Of a stretch of 64,000 bases of DNA, positions 10,560 to 22,190 are shown one piece after another. Numbering within the stretch: the first letter of the stretch is position 1; every line of letters starts with the position of its first letter. Source of the stretch: Adineta vaga (taxonomy: Eukaryota; Rotifera). Under the pieces are notes generated by a model. It saw nothing but the letters and a program-made list of their open reading frames with translations, ran no database searches and was not told where the DNA came from. A program made the translations under genes and the position numbers. Location of the stretch: positions 1,240,001 through 1,304,000 of the forward strand of contig CP075495.1 in the NCBI GenBank assembly GCA_021613535.1, in the 5' to 3' direction.

Positions 10560-11232
10560 ATGCCGAAAGACTTGAATAGAATTCTATTTCTTTTATCATT
10601 TATTATAACAATTGAATGTCGACGTAATCTTCGTGATTATATTGTATCACATCAATATTCATCTGGATTAACTCAAGAAGAATTTTCCGTTTATGATCCA
10701 GTAGAAAATAGTTTACTTTGTCGTTTTGAAACAATGGGTTATACATATAATCGATATTCAAATCTCGTTAGTTATCCATCACTTCAACCTATTGGATTAA
10801 TACGAGATATATGGTCACCATTTCGTAAGATTTTTATTTTAGGAAAAAAACATGATTTTCTTAGTAAGAAATTTTTCTTCTATAGTTTATCAAGGATATT
10901 TTAATGTATTAGATGACAGATTAAATCAATGGATGAATGGATATGTTTATCAACGTTATCGACCTCAAGGTTTTCGATTTGCTATTGAATATGGTGGACA
11001 TTCTTATATCATGGAAAATCGAATTGGTTCATCGATAACAGAAATTCGCGATGAGAAAAAACCGAATTATCTTCTTACACGTTTTCATCAAACTTATATC
11101 GATCCAATAACTGGTTCACTAAAATACAATGTGAAAGTTTTTACAGATGATCTACCAGATCCAATCTATATGATGGCACTCTACGCATATGATTCCATAA
11201 CATCGAAAAGAAAAAACAAATTAAGACCATAA
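10560..11232 (+). CDS. Secreted tubby/LURP-one-like protein
   Basis: Two exons joined over intron 10825-10885 (GTAAGA...ATAG), giving ...IWSPFLYQGYFNVLDDRL... and about 203 residues. The N-terminus is a signal peptide (ILFLLSFIITIEC). The body has LTQEEFSVYDPVENSLLCRF, YRPQGFRFAIEYGGHSYIM, YNVKVFTDDLPDPIYMMALY and AYDS. The run of strands ending in an Ala/Leu-rich helix with a final acidic residue resembles the tubby C-terminal-like fold (LURP-one/scramblase superfamily). That assignment rests on pattern only. No lipid-binding residues can be pointed to. It is probably exported, given the signal peptide. Confidence 0.6.
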
Positions 11233-11423
11233 TCAATGAACTCCTACTAAAGTATCTGTTTTTTCTTTTCTATCTTGTAAAATAAATAATCAAATCCTGC
11301 AAATCTATATTATTAGTTAAGAAGATTGTAAGATGATGAAGATAATTTTTATTTGATTACTATTCTAATTATTGCTTATTTAAATGAAATAGAATTCATG
11401 ACGGAAAAAAAAGATTAATAAAT

Positions 11424-13028
11424 CTAAAAATATGTTACTAATTCTAACGGTTGATGTTTTTCATTGACATCTATTGAAATTCTTGTAGGAGAAGTTTTCT
11501 TCTCTTGATCATTATTATTATCATCATCATCATCATCTAAATTTGGATTGCAAGCAAAAGATCCTTTAGGAACAAATGTTGATAAGAAAACAATAATTAA
11601 AATAATCGTTAATTGAATTGCAGCAGTATTAAATAAAGCTGGTCGAACACTTCCAGTTGAATTATAAACATGATCAATATATTTTCCAAGAATGGGATTT
11701 AAAATAGCATATAAAATAATATACGATGAATAAAGAAATGCCATTACAGCTCCTAATGCTGATACATTCTTTGTCTTTGTTTCTAAATGTGTTAATGATG
11801 ATTGAATATAAGCAACGAGCGAAACATCTCCAGCTGCCCAACCAAAAGAAATAGGAATGAATGTTACAGCGATAAACCATGCATATTTAACTTCACCAAC
11901 GGGCGGATAAAAGAAAGGAATATACCAAATAATTAATAACATCAAGGCATCAATACGTAACCATGGCATAGGTGTTCTAATTGTGTTTGTAAAAAGAAAA
12001 ACAAAAAGTGCACCGATTAATTCACCAAAATTTGAACCACCGACAATAATTTGTGACCATTCCGAATTTCCAAGATATCTTCGAGCAATTTGTGGTGCAA
12101 TACCATTTTCTAAATATCTATGTGCATAGAGAGCAACGGAATAACCTGTAAATAACCAAATAAATTTTCGATGAGTAAAAACAATTTTTCCGCCAACATA
12201 AACCGATTGTCCAAATGATAGAAAACCATTGATAACAGATTGAAAATAATTTTTTCCTTGATGTTTTTTTACATTATCTATTATTTCATCATCAATAATT
12301 CCTTCATGAAATTGTTTCGTACTTAAAAACCACCAAATAATTGCCGAAACAGTGAAGAATATCGGTGTAATAAGAAATGCATAATTATTTCCAAGACGAG
12401 GAATTAAACCAAGACCTGCAGCAAATGCACCACTTGTACCGGATATTTCATAGAAAATATGAACTAATGCATCCATTCGTTGTAATTTTTCTACATTACC
12501 ACCGACAATATCTCGTGGAATAACACGTCGAATTAATTCAACCATTCCATAGGTTATTCCAGTAACACAATAAATCGGAATAATTGCATCAGTAAAATAT
12601 TTTCCATAATAAGAAAAATCATTTTTATTCAATGGGATAAAATCTTTTGGTTTTATATAACCACCGGTTGCAGTATCGACAATCATTAAAATTGCGGTAA
12701 CAATTCCAAAGATAAATACAGATATTGATAGAACAGTTCGAGTTGGCCAACGTTTGATCAATGGTGCAATTAAAATTGAACCAATGCATTGAGATGCTTG
12801 ATTTAATCCAGATAATAATCCAACACGTTCAAATGTATTCGATGGTTTATTATTAAGAGATGCATCTTGATCATAACGATTTGTTGCTAATGTTAAAATT
12901 GAACCATTATACGCTTCAAGACCAAATTTATAGAACATGATACCAAGAATATATAAGGCAATATTTCGTCGTTCTTTCGCAGAAAATAATGTCCATAATC
13001 CAGAGATGTTGGGTTTTTTTATTAACAT
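11424..13028 (-). CDS. MFS transporter, fungal-type, intronless
   Basis: A 534-residue, 12-TM-type major facilitator in one uninterrupted exon. It starts MLIKKPNISGLWTLFSAKER, followed by RNIALYILGIMFYKFGLEAY, the loop motif APLIKRWPTRTVLS, and a central hydrophilic loop (FHEGIIDDEIIDNVKKHQGK). The second six-helix half ends at IVFLSTFVPKG. The C-terminal tail carries an Asp/Asn run (DDDDDDDNNN) encoded by an ATC/ATT microsatellite. The sequence style matches a family I associate with fungi. The lack of introns among intron-rich neighbours supports acquisition by horizontal transfer (inference). The substrate cannot be read from the sequence. Located in a membrane, likely plasma membrane. Confidence 0.75.
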   Translation of the reverse strand: MLIKKPNISGLWTLFSAKERRNIALYILGIMFYKFGLEAYNGSILTLATNRYDQDASLNNKPSNTFERVGLLSGLNQASQCIGSILIAPLIKRWPTRTVLSISVFIFGIVTAILMIVDTATGGYIKPKDFIPLNKNDFSYYGKYFTDAIIPIYCVTGITYGMVELIRRVIPRDIVGGNVEKLQRMDALVHIFYEISGTSGAFAAGLGLIPRLGNNYAFLITPIFFTVSAIIWWFLSTKQFHEGIIDDEIIDNVKKHQGKNYFQSVINGFLSFGQSVYVGGKIVFTHRKFIWLFTGYSVALYAHRYLENGIAPQIARRYLGNSEWSQIIVGGSNFGELIGALFVFLFTNTIRTPMPWLRIDALMLLIIWYIPFFYPPVGEVKYAWFIAVTFIPISFGWAAGDVSLVAYIQSSLTHLETKTKNVSALGAVMAFLYSSYIILYAILNPILGKYIDHVYNSTGSVRPALFNTAAIQLTIILIIVFLSTFVPKGSFACNPNLDDDDDDNNNDQEKKTSPTRISIDVNEKHQPLELVTYF

Positions 13029-13821
13029 GTTCTCTAAATGAAATATATGTTATAAATGTATATCTAGTTTTAAATAATGAAAAGAAAATATCGAATAGAA
13101 TCTTGGTCAAATAAACTTGATCGATTGAAATTTTACATACCTTTAGAAATCTCAGGAAATATGAGAAGATTGTCGAAACATTCTATCTCCTATTCCTAAT
13201 TCATAGGTCATATCTCGTCTTGTTCACGATTGAATGAATGATAATACTACGAAGTTTTACATTAGTCACACTGTATAAACGATGTCGCTAATGGTGAATG
13301 AACAAAAAAAACTCATACCTTCTATTTTATTTCTTTGATCGATACGTCGTTCAAATTATTCAACCATATCCATAAGTACATGTATAGATGTATATATATA
13401 TTCATAAGAGAGAGATTTAACTAGAAGAAGAGAAACAAGAACATTACAGACGAAAAGAGAATATTATAATCATGTATGAAAGTTAAAGAAAGAAGAAAAA
13501 GACGGACTTTATATTCATTTACAACTGTTTAGTAACATTTCTAATAGAAATATCAACAACAATTTGATTCTCGAATGTATTCTTTTTCGTTCTGATGTCT
13601 GTATTCTTTATTCGTATATGAGAATACAAACTATAAGAGACATTTCAGTCTACTATGATCGAATTTAATGTTATAGAAGAATAGAGAATCAACACAAAGG
13701 TCATCGAGAAAAACGACATTCAACTGATAGTTAATTTCTCTGCAATATATTAGATTTCATTTTCCTCTACAAGCGATGAATAGAAATTTTTATTGAATAA
13801 AAGAATGAAAAACAAACCCAC
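13029..13821. other. Intergenic, upstream of the MFS gene
   Basis: AT-rich, with short TA runs near 13390. No gene or RNA seen; probably contains the promoter of the minus-strand MFS gene. Confidence 0.4.
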
Positions 13822-14496
13822 CTATTGATTAATTTGTTTTATATTCAGTATATTTAAATCTTCGATCTTTTGTAAATCTCTCCATATATGATATGCAGCT
13901 GTTAGTATTGTTTTTATTAAACGTTTACGTTCATTTTCAAAAATAAAATCTAAATGAATACAAACATTCTCTGTAATGTATTGATTTAATTGAAAATGAT
14001 TTCTATCATCAAATGTATTGAATAAGATGTTTTTAAGATGATTAAATTGAATAGGATAATGTCGATTAATAAAATATTGAAATCCTGAAGAAAATATTTG
14101 ACCAAATGGATGAAATAATGGATTTAATCGAATGGAATATTTTTCAATAATTTCATCAATTTGTCGATTGGATAATGAAAATGATTTTTGTTTTGAAATA
14201 TGCCAATGAATATCATTTGAATTATTATGAAATGGTATTAAATAAAAGATTTGTCCATCATCAATAAAATTTAAATTTTTGTACCAACATTGTAATTGAG
14301 AAAATAATTCAATATCATTTCTAAGTTCTGAACGACTAAACCATACATATTGTTTAACTAATTTTCTCAAACGAGAATTTAAATTAAAAAATGCATGAAA
14401 ATTTTCTGCAACTTTGAGATATTCAAATATAGAAATAATGATTTCATTTGGTAAATTATCAAAAGACAAAAGTCTCGACATATTATAATCGTACAA
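13822..14496 (-). CDS. F-box protein
   Basis: Single exon. The start may be the Met at 14496 or MSRLLSF at 14481. The N-terminal F-box reads FDNLPNEIIISIFEYL, followed by the helix ENFHAFFNLNSRLRKLVKQY. The remaining ~180 residues are helical and leucine/phenylalanine-rich, with no clear LRR. F-box proteins recruit substrates to SCF ubiquitin ligases through Skp1; the substrate is unknown. This form (F-box plus unstructured-looking partner region) is common in multigene families of bdelloids. A second F-box gene follows on the same strand. Confidence 0.75.
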   Translation of the reverse strand: MYDYNMSRLLSFDNLPNEIIISIFEYLKVAENFHAFFNLNSRLRKLVKQYVWFSRSELRNDIELFSQLQCWYKNLNFIDDGQIFYLIPFHNNSNDIHWHISKQKSFSLSNRQIDEIIEKYSIRLNPLFHPFGQIFSSGFQYFINRHYPIQFNHLKNILFNTFDDRNHFQLNQYITENVCIHLDFIFENERKRLIKTILTAAYHIWRDLQKIEDLNILNIKQINQ

Positions 14497-15005
14497 AGTA
14501 AATGATAAGTTGATAACAATATTTCATTTCTCTTTCTTTTATAAGTAGAGTATAAGACATGACTCATCGACGATTTTCCTCCGCATTGTTTGTAATTACC
14601 TCTCATATTTATTCAAGAAAAACTTTCGAAATTTTAAAGAACTACTACCTACGAATAACTATGAATCAAACAAGAATGCGTGGTCGTGTTTAAAGCAAAT
14701 GAATCATCACACATCTGTGATGCTTACGTGTTCTATAGGAATATTATAAAATCTTCGGTCCATTACTGAGCGTAGAATATATTTTACAAAGACACACATA
14801 AATAAATACATTACGTTTTAAAATGCAATAGGATCAATATTAAATGTTTATTTCTTTATAACAAAATTTTAATGAACGACGTCGACTAAAATGAAAGAAA
14901 AACATGTTTATATTATATGGTTGAAACATATATTCCGGATGTCTATAAAAAAGAAAACAAAAGATTTATTCAATTAATAATTCAACGAAATTTTATTCGA
15001 TAGAT
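14497..15005. other. Intergenic between two F-box genes
   Basis: AT-rich spacer. No further coding or RNA signals recognised. Confidence 0.4.
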
Positions 15006-16073
15006 TTACCCATTATGTAATTCATAAATTTTAGAAAATGAATTGAATTCCGAATCATAAGTTGTTGTATGATATCCATATTGACATCCTAATGTTGATG
15101 GATAATTTGGTGTATTACTACCACAACAATTGAATGATGAACAACTATGACCATATCCATCATATTTCTATAAGAGAATATTATTGGAAAATTGAATAAT
15201 ATACTTTTTCATATATGATAACTTACTCCTGGATGATATAGACATAATTGTTCTTTTTCATTTTCGATTTTATTAAAAAATAATCTACATTTTGTACATA
15301 ATGCCATGAATGGTAAATAATTTTCGATAGAAAAATGATCTCGACTCAAAAATGAAGTTTCAAAATGAATGAAGATTCTTTTTAAATTTCGTTGATGATC
15401 TTCTGTATTGAATAATTGTAGAAAATCTGCTTTTAATGATCGATGACATTGATAAAATTCCATATATTTTAAATTTTTACAACCTTTAGCAATATATTCG
15501 ATACCGATTTCAGTTAAGAGTTTTCCTTCAAAACGAATTTGTTCAATTAAAGGAAATAATAAAGCAGTTAAACGTAATGATTCATCTGTATGAAGATAAT
15601 TTTTGAAATCAACCTTAAAAATTCAATAAATCCTAGAAAATAACTTTTTATCATATAATTATACCTTCGTAACGAATGCAAATCGTTGTATACTTTCTTT
15701 TGATGATGTTATATTATTTAAAATAGATTCTAAAGCTTTAGGATCTTCAGGTGGAAGGATCATTAACCAGAGTTTTACTTTAATCGCACTTTCAAGATCA
15801 GAGTGTTTAGAATTACCACTTTCCATAGCACCAATAAATGGCAATTCAATAGTTTTTGACCATCGTTTCTTATCGTTATAAATCCGTTCTCGCCAAAAAT
15901 GACAAGTTCGAGATAATTGAATTAAACTTTTCAGATCTAAATAGTTTAATATGAAGGGAATGACATCAAGAAAAGGTCCCGTATCCATAATGAATTCATC
16001 TAAAATTTTCATAGAATATATTTATCAGAAAATCTTTTATTGAATAAACCAACTTACGAGCTTGATTTGTCAT
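15006..16073 (-). CDS. F-box-like protein with C-terminal Cys-rich YHPG zinc-binding region
   Basis: Four exons. Exon 1 (16058-16073) encodes MTNQA and splices over 16000-16057 into HEFIMDTGPFLDVIPFIL. This is followed by the F-box-like YLDLKSLIQLSRTCHFWRER. After an intron near 15616-15660 comes an LRR-like stretch (RLTALLFPLIEQIRFEGKLL; GIEYIAKGCKNLKYMEFYQC). The end is CTKC...CLYHPG, then an intron (GTAAGT...TATAG) into KYDGYGHSCSSFNCCGS and GCQYGYHTTTY. That Cx2C...CxYHPG...CC...CxxxxH arrangement looks like a bound zinc (inference). Likely a substrate adaptor of an SCF ligase. Only the F-box part is recognised with some confidence. Confidence 0.6.
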
Positions 16074-16356
16074 ATTTTAGCTTACTCAATTTGTATTTGC
16101 GTTTTTTTTGTCGCGTAGAACACGTTTTTGTTTTGTGCTTTTACTTGTGATTGCACAATATTGTTGTCAGACACGGGGGCAATCTAAATATGAGAATGAT
16201 CAGTAATAATTAAATAAAGTTATAGTCATCTTTTATTATTTAAAAAAAAAGTACAATTACGATGAAAAACTCGATGATTCGATGTGCCTATTTGGTTTCT
16301 CTGTAAATGTTAGAAATATTTGAACATATCCTCTTCTTTAGATTGCAGTTGATAAT

Positions 16357-17783
16357 CTACTCATCAGGTGTTTCTTCGTTTTTAATCAGAATACCATAAG
16401 GACGAATTGCTTCAGGATCAACAAAACGCCAAGCGTGTCCTATTTTAACTGGACTACTATGCGTTGTATAAGAACCTGGTTTGACACGACATTGAAATAC
16501 TACTCGAAATGTTTCACTTTTATTTTTTGTTGCTTGAACAGTAAATGGTTGAGTATAGGCCGGATGAGAACCACCAGTACAATGTGTTGCAACGTAAAGA
16601 CCGGGTTTATCAAAATAAGTTCCACTCATCTGAACAGCGTCCTTTCTCATAGCATCATTGGTTGTTTTTCGAAGTCCTTCCTCTTTGATTCCTTTAACCG
16701 CTTCTCCATGAGTACCGTGAAAAGCTACTGCCCATTCTCCATCGACGTTACTACTACCTAACCAAAGTTGATCATTCGAATATTTATCAACAACTTTCAG
16801 AGCATGGCGATACCATCCAAGTGGTAAAAAATATGGTAAACTTCCACGTGTCTCCTTCTCTGACATGTCAGTTGTATAATCACGATTATGTTCTGGAGCA
16901 AAATCGAATGGACTCAATTGAAAAAAGTTAATCAAAGGCATCCATTTACAATCATATTCATCTGGTTTAACATATTTCAATATTCGATGTTTTGGAAAAC
17001 CTTTCTTTGCACGAATCTAGAATAGAAAAGAAAACATCAAACAAATCATACAATTTCAGTTCATACTTTGAGTTCTTCGGCAAGTTTTTCTGTTTCTGCT
17101 GGATTTGGTGTACTAATACCGAAATCGACTTTTGTCTGTCGACGAATTTTCGGATTATGAACAGAATTAACTCGAACATAATCAGATGGACAATTCAATA
17201 TATCCGCAATTGAATTAGAAAAATTTAAAACAAAATCTTGCATTGTTTCACTTGTTCGAGCGAGATCTCTTTCATAATCCAAATCCATTTTAAAAACAAA
17301 AATAGCTGTAGGAATATAATTTGTAGCTAATAAATGAGCACTACTAAAATTCGCTATACCACAAGCAGCACGATGAGTTGTTTCGTCAAATGTTACATTC
17401 TCTTTACTGAAACTAAGTTGTCCATGAAATTGTTGAACGAAATTATCAAGAGCGATTACAAGTAGTTCTGCATTATTTTCAGTGGGTTCTAATGAACTAG
17501 TTTGAAAATTATTGTTTGGTTTATTCGTAACAGCACGATATCGAGCTACTGTATTGAATGTATGTTGTTGATTTTTAGAAATACCTTTCGGATAGACGAT
17601 GTTTTTCAATGGTTTTTCTTGATTTTCAGGTTTAAACCATTTTGGTGCCATTTTTAATTTTGTCATATTTTTTCCAACATTTATCTGAACAACTTTTGGT
17701 CGTAACTCATTAAGTAATCGTACTGAAATCATAATCGTACGTTTTTTCGAAGGATCATAAAATTGAACGAGAGCAGTCGTCAT
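16357..17783 (-). CDS. Conserved two-part protein with possible ADP-ribosyltransferase-like C-terminal fold
   Basis: Two exons joined in phase (…EELK | IRAKKGFPKHRIL…) over an intron near 16980-17066. About 470 residues. The N-terminal 240 residues have repeated alpha/beta texture (FDETTHRAACGIANFSSAHL, YIPTAIFVFKMDLDYERDLA) and no known family that I can name. The C-terminal part reads LPLGWYRHALKVVDKY, GEWAVAFHGTHGEAVKGIKE, GLYVATHCTGGSHPAY and HAWRFVDPEAIRPYGILIK. The FHGT...GI...G and GLYVAT steps resemble the His/Tyr steps of PARP-type folds, but no catalytic Glu can be fixed. The fold call is inference. Confidence 0.45.
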
Positions 17784-18224
17784 TTTTAATCTGTACTTCT
17801 AAAATATTTATCTATAACATCATCTATATATCGTATCGAATTTATATTTATATGCTGGTAAGAACACAGACAAATAACGTATATTCTCCACTAAACTATA
17901 GATGAAAGGCAACATTGTTGACTTCAGATCGCTCTTATGCTAATAAAGAACATGTGAATTTTTTGCCTTCAAATTTCTATATTGTCATAGAAACCATTTA
18001 AAAACCTGTTTTTTCTCCGCTTGCTGAAGAATTGATTAGAATTCGGATGTATTACATTTGTTTACGATCGAAAAGTAAAACAAAAACAAATAATTCGTAA
18101 ACATATGAAATAAGATGTGTGATCAAAACACTCGAATTCTACTCAAACATCTTTCAACTTTAAATAATAAACAAAAGATCATGTTGATATGAAGATATTT
18201 AACGAGACAAAAAAAATGTGAATG
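17784..18224. other. Intergenic, nothing recognised
   Basis: AT-rich. Presumed 5' flank of the gene at 16357-17783. Confidence 0.35.
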
Positions 18225-19520
18225 TTAAGAATGTCGATGATTTGAAATTGGAATAAGAAAACATTTTTCTGATGTTACCGTTGGTAATAACTCAGAAATT
18301 TTTGATCGTTGAATTGCAGTTTTCGGTGCTAAACGATGATGGCGATGAAAATTACGAAGAGCTCGACTATGATCATCCATTGAAGTTTTATTTGAAAAAC
18401 TATCATTTGACGATATTAATCCTCGTTTTAAAGACATTCGTTGTTCTTCATTTACATGATGTGAATTCGAACGTGTAACTAAAAAGTAAAGAAGAGAAAT
18501 TCGTGAATTACTGTTCGATGTAAAAGGAAGTTTTTAACCTGGTTGAGGTAGTAATGTTTCTGTTGAACAATTAGGATGTTTAGAAGATGAAAAAGCAAGT
18601 GGTGTAACAGTTAAACCTAGAGTTGACATTCCGCGAAAAATAGTTGGAGAATGTCGATGATCAATAAATTTCGTATTTATCGATGATTCATCATTAATTG
18701 GACTAGTTAATACTTGTCGAAGTTTTGTATATCGTTCGATAATTGATGATGAATCTGCTGCTGAAATTGTTCGTGTTGTTTTATTTCGTTGTTTAAGTTC
18801 GAGTGATGGTGTTCGCATAACAGTTCCTTTACAATTAAGATCAATGGTTTCGTTTTGAAATAATCTATATAATTGTCTTTTTAATATTATTTTAAATTTA
18901 TCTTGATTTGATGATTGATAAAGTTGATTATCTAATTGTCTCGATCGAGAATAATTATTACTTTGAACATGATGCATTGGAGAACGATTATTAGTTGATT
19001 TTACCGGATTTGAAATGGCTGAAATACATATATCAATATTTATTTGAAAAAATAAAAGAGATCTAAAATTACATTGTTGCCCTGTAGGGACTACGGGCGG
19101 ATTTTCTTCTTCGGAGAAAGATGATGATGATATGTGTGATGGCGGGGATTGTTCATTTTCAGAGGGAGATTTATCATTGAGAAGATCTTTTTCTTTTTTG
19201 AATAATTGTCGTAGACGTTTTGGAAAAAGTTTGTTCGATGCACTTTTTGAAGAGACAAATTCATCTGTAACTGAAGTTCGTGCTGATTTTGTTTTCTCTC
19301 GTCGAGGTAAATAAAGGCCAAGTGATTGACAAAAATATAAATTCTGTCGAGAAGAATGAGTTTTTTTCAAATGTTCTGATGATAATGACCATTGATCAAG
19401 TCCATCAGTCCAGTCAGATGTATTTGCAAATTGATATGAAGATTTAAATGAAAAACTTGAAGTTTGAATTAAACATTTAGTTAACGATCGATCATTTGAT
19501 GAAGAACAATAAGAAACCAT
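18225..19520 (-). CDS. Ser/Arg-rich protein of unknown function
   Basis: Three exons. The first runs from MVSYCSSSNDRSLTKC (19520) to VVPTGQQ. A 54-bp intron near 19020-19073 (GTAATT...TTTCAG) is a multiple of three, so it can be misread as coding. The second exon ends at TETLLPQPG (18534-18540), and a short intron leads to LVTRSNSHHVNEEQRMSLKR. About 380 residues, Ser-rich and largely disordered, with basic clusters (KLFPKRLRQLFKKEKDLL; RHHRLAPKTAIQRSK). This suits a phosphorylated scaffold or cytoskeletal protein, but no domain is recognised. Confidence 0.5.
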
Positions 19521-20002
19521 ATTGATAGATTTTTCGCTAACAACCAGAATATTTTGTCGTTTAATTTCTTTTCTCTTCTTATCAAAACAGAAACGTTTTC
19601 GTTTTTTTTCTCTTCTTCTTCTTTCGATTCATTTCTTGACAATTGGACAAAGACTTTTAACCAATTGAAGTCTACAAATAAGTACATTATGCAGACAAAT
19701 TTCAAATGAATTCATTCTGAAGTGAGACCATTTCATAAGTGCTATGGAAGATTAACAAGTTGATTCCTTTTCTTCCTTAGGATCTATTAGCGGATTATGA
19801 GTGATATTCTCTCTATTGAATATTATTATTTTAGTACAGAATGAATTCATCTTTTAATCATCATATTAGCTTGTTTATTTTGAAAAGTACACGAAATAAA
19901 ATTGTAGCTTGATTATTGTATAAAAAGAAACGTTTGAGAATGTCATTGAAATTGGATAGTTTTACACTGGATAATTAGGTAAAGAAATGTTCTTTACAAA
20001 GT
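19521..20002. other. Intergenic, nothing recognised
   Basis: AT-rich spacer with no coding signal. Confidence 0.35.
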
Positions 20003-20307
20003 TTATGATTTTGATTTACGTTCAGCTGCTCGATCAGCTGGACCTTCTTGTTGTGAACGTTCTTGTTCGGGATCAGATGTAGATCGATTTTTATCTTGCT
20101 TTTGTTGTTCTAAACAAAGAGATAAATATAAATTTTCGATTAAAAATGAAGAAAAAATTTACTTTGTTGTTGATTTTTTGAATTTGATGCTTTTTCTGTT
20201 GATTTTTTTGATCCATCAGATTTTTGAAATAATACATTTGAAGTACTAAGAGTTCGTAACGAGACGAATCTTGTCTTATTCAAATTACGAATCAATTGAG
20301 TTAACAT
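20003..20307 (-). CDS. Small protein with mitochondrial-type presequence
   Basis: Two exons, intron 20110-20162 (GTAAAT...TTTAG, 53 bp, phase 1). About 83 residues. The N-terminus is basic and amphipathic without acidic residues (MLTQLIRNLNKTRFVSLRTL, then STSNVLFQ), as in mitochondrial targeting peptides with an RxLST-type cleavage region. The rest is charged and low-complexity (KSDGSKKSTEKASNSK; RSTSDPEQERSQQEGPADRA). No family recognised. It could be an accessory or inhibitor peptide of a mitochondrial complex; the function is not claimed. Confidence 0.5.
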
Positions 20308-20811
20308 TATCGTTTGTATGTAGAAAGAATAGATTTCTGAACTGAATCTGAAAGAAACATAACGAATAGAAAGAGAATGAATGGTTTACTCGTTCGGTCA
20401 ATAACATTAGTTGTCACCAGTTATCGACTGACTTTCCATGAGCTATCTAATTCGAATGCACATTCACCTATTTGATATCATTTCGAAAATAAATCACGAA
20501 ACTTGAGGTAGAGCTTAGATTTTCTTTTATCTATATGTGATTACTTTGATTAAATCTCAGACAAATCGCCTACAGTTAATAAAAATACTTCGTACTTTAA
20601 AAAAAATGATTCTTCAAGCAATTCGAACTATTTCATAATCAGAAAACTCAATGTTGTACTTAGAAAATATTTCTATTTGTTACACAGAAAAAGAAGCACT
20701 TTTAATTATAGTCTTTTCATCTATATATCCTCAAGATCAACCTACCTGATCTTGTCGTTCGATACTATATATATATATTAATGATTTTACAAGTTAAAAC
20801 ATTAATTCAAA
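20308..20811. other. Intergenic with a dispersed-repeat fragment
   Basis: Between divergent genes, so it probably holds both promoters. Includes the repeat copy at 20457-20507. TA-rich run near 20766-20778. Confidence 0.45.
20457..20507 (+). repeat. Dispersed repeat family A, fragment
   Basis: 51 bp matching the reverse complement of 35225-35275 with about one mismatch (core CTATTTGATATCATTTCGAA). The left flank (GAGCTATCTAATTCGAAT) is also similar. See 35058-35290 and 44610-44735. Confidence 0.65.
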
Positions 20812-21950
20812 ATGGAAATGAATTACAGTGATATATTTTCTTCTGATGAGGATTCAATAACTGATCCAATAATATCACAAGTCGAACGAACGATTAAATT
20901 TTATGCTCTAATTATTCTTCTTATTCCATCAGTATTATTAACAGGCTTTATGTAAGTTTTATTTTACTTTTTTTCAGACGAATAATTTGTTTGTTTGTTT
21001 CTTCTTCTTGTAGTTTATATCATTTTCAATGGCGTCATTTACAAACTCAAATCTATGCATTTGTTCTGATTGTCAATGTTCTTATTTTAGCTGTTGAATT
21101 ACCTATTACATTATATTTCTTATATTATGGAACGATTTTTTTTGAAAATCGATGTGCAGGATGGATTACATTAAACTATTCACTTTTTCAGTTAAGTGTT
21201 TATTTAATGGCATGGACATCAATTGAACGATATTTATTTATTTATCATGAACATTTTATTATGCGTCATATTATTCTTCTTCATTATGGACCAATTGTAT
21301 TACTTTCTCTATATTGTCCATCACTTTATATTGGAATTGTGGCATTCTATACATGTAAACCAATTTATGATGTTAGATTATATATTTGTGGTGGTCCATG
21401 TTATTCATTAGAATTAACTGTTGGTTTACTTGATTGGATTGGTAATGGTATAAGTATGGAAATGACAACATTATTTATTAATATAATACTTATTATTCGT
21501 CATTTTATTCAACGTCATCGAATGAAAAAAGCAATACTTACCGCAGCTGGACGTCAACAATGGGTAAGAATAGAGATTTGTTTTTAAAAATTAATTACAT
21601 TTGTCTAAAAATAGGGTCGTTCAGTGAGACTTGCATTACAACTTCTGGCAATTGGTATGGCGTATATCATCGCCTGGATTCCATATTCTATTATTGTCTT
21701 AATACAAATGTTTCAAAATTCTGAACGACTTGCTTATATTCTTTCAACAGTTTTTGTTTATTTACCATATTTACAATCATTAATATTACCTTTTCTTTGT
21801 ATGTTATTTATTCCGGATGTTAAACAGAAATTTTTTGCTTTACCAATCTTTTCCTGTTTGAATAAAACAGGACGAAGACAAAATCGAGTTCAAGCTGCTG
21901 ATAGACGACAAACTCTTACAATTCAAACACGAATACATACTCTCTCTTAA
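20812..21950 (+). CDS. Seven-transmembrane receptor, rotifer-type rhodopsin-like GPCR
   Basis: Three exons: 20812-20951, 21014-21563 and 21615-21950 (introns of 62 and 51 bp). About 340 residues. The acidic N-terminus (MEMNYSDIFSSDEDS) is followed by seven hydrophobic segments. The TM3 end reads MAWTSIERYLFIYH, an ERY variant of the DRY motif. A TM3/ECL2 cysteine pair is plausible (ENRCAGW; CGGPCYS). TM6 is AIGMAYIIAWIPYSIIVL, close to the family CWxP pattern but lacking the Cys. The basic C-tail is NKTGRRQNRVQAADRRQ. Ligand unknown; likely one of the peptide-type receptors expanded in rotifers. Confidence 0.8.
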
Positions 21951-22065
21951 CTCTTATTGGAAATAAATAAACATATTCGCAAAATGAAGGAAACATTTTC
22001 TATTATGAAAAACAGAAATTGATTATAAGAGAAGAAAACCGACTGGTTACTCGGGTCTAAGAATA

Positions 22066-22095
22066 GATATATATTATATATTATATATTATATAA
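22066..22095. repeat. ATATATTA tandem low-complexity tract
   Basis: About 30 bp of nearly perfect TATATTATA units, self-complementary, between the GPCR and the claudin-like gene. Confidence 0.6.
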
Positions 22096-22190
22096 AGATA
22101 TCTGAAATGATATATTAGATAGACAAACGGACGACAAATATCTTAACGATTGATTATAAACTCGTTGTTTTGTATAGAACATAGTTTACC

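Noticed and set aside
16085-16190. Exon-like frame (IAPVSDNNIVQSQVKAQNK) preceded by TTTAG on the minus strand
   Set aside because: No donor or gene to attach it to; both neighbours have their own start or stop codons.
19020-19075. Continuous ORF through this stretch of the Ser-rich gene
   Set aside because: The segment has GTAATT...TTTCAG ends, is 54 bp (a multiple of three), AT-rich and encodes hydrophobic text unlike its flanks. It is an intron.
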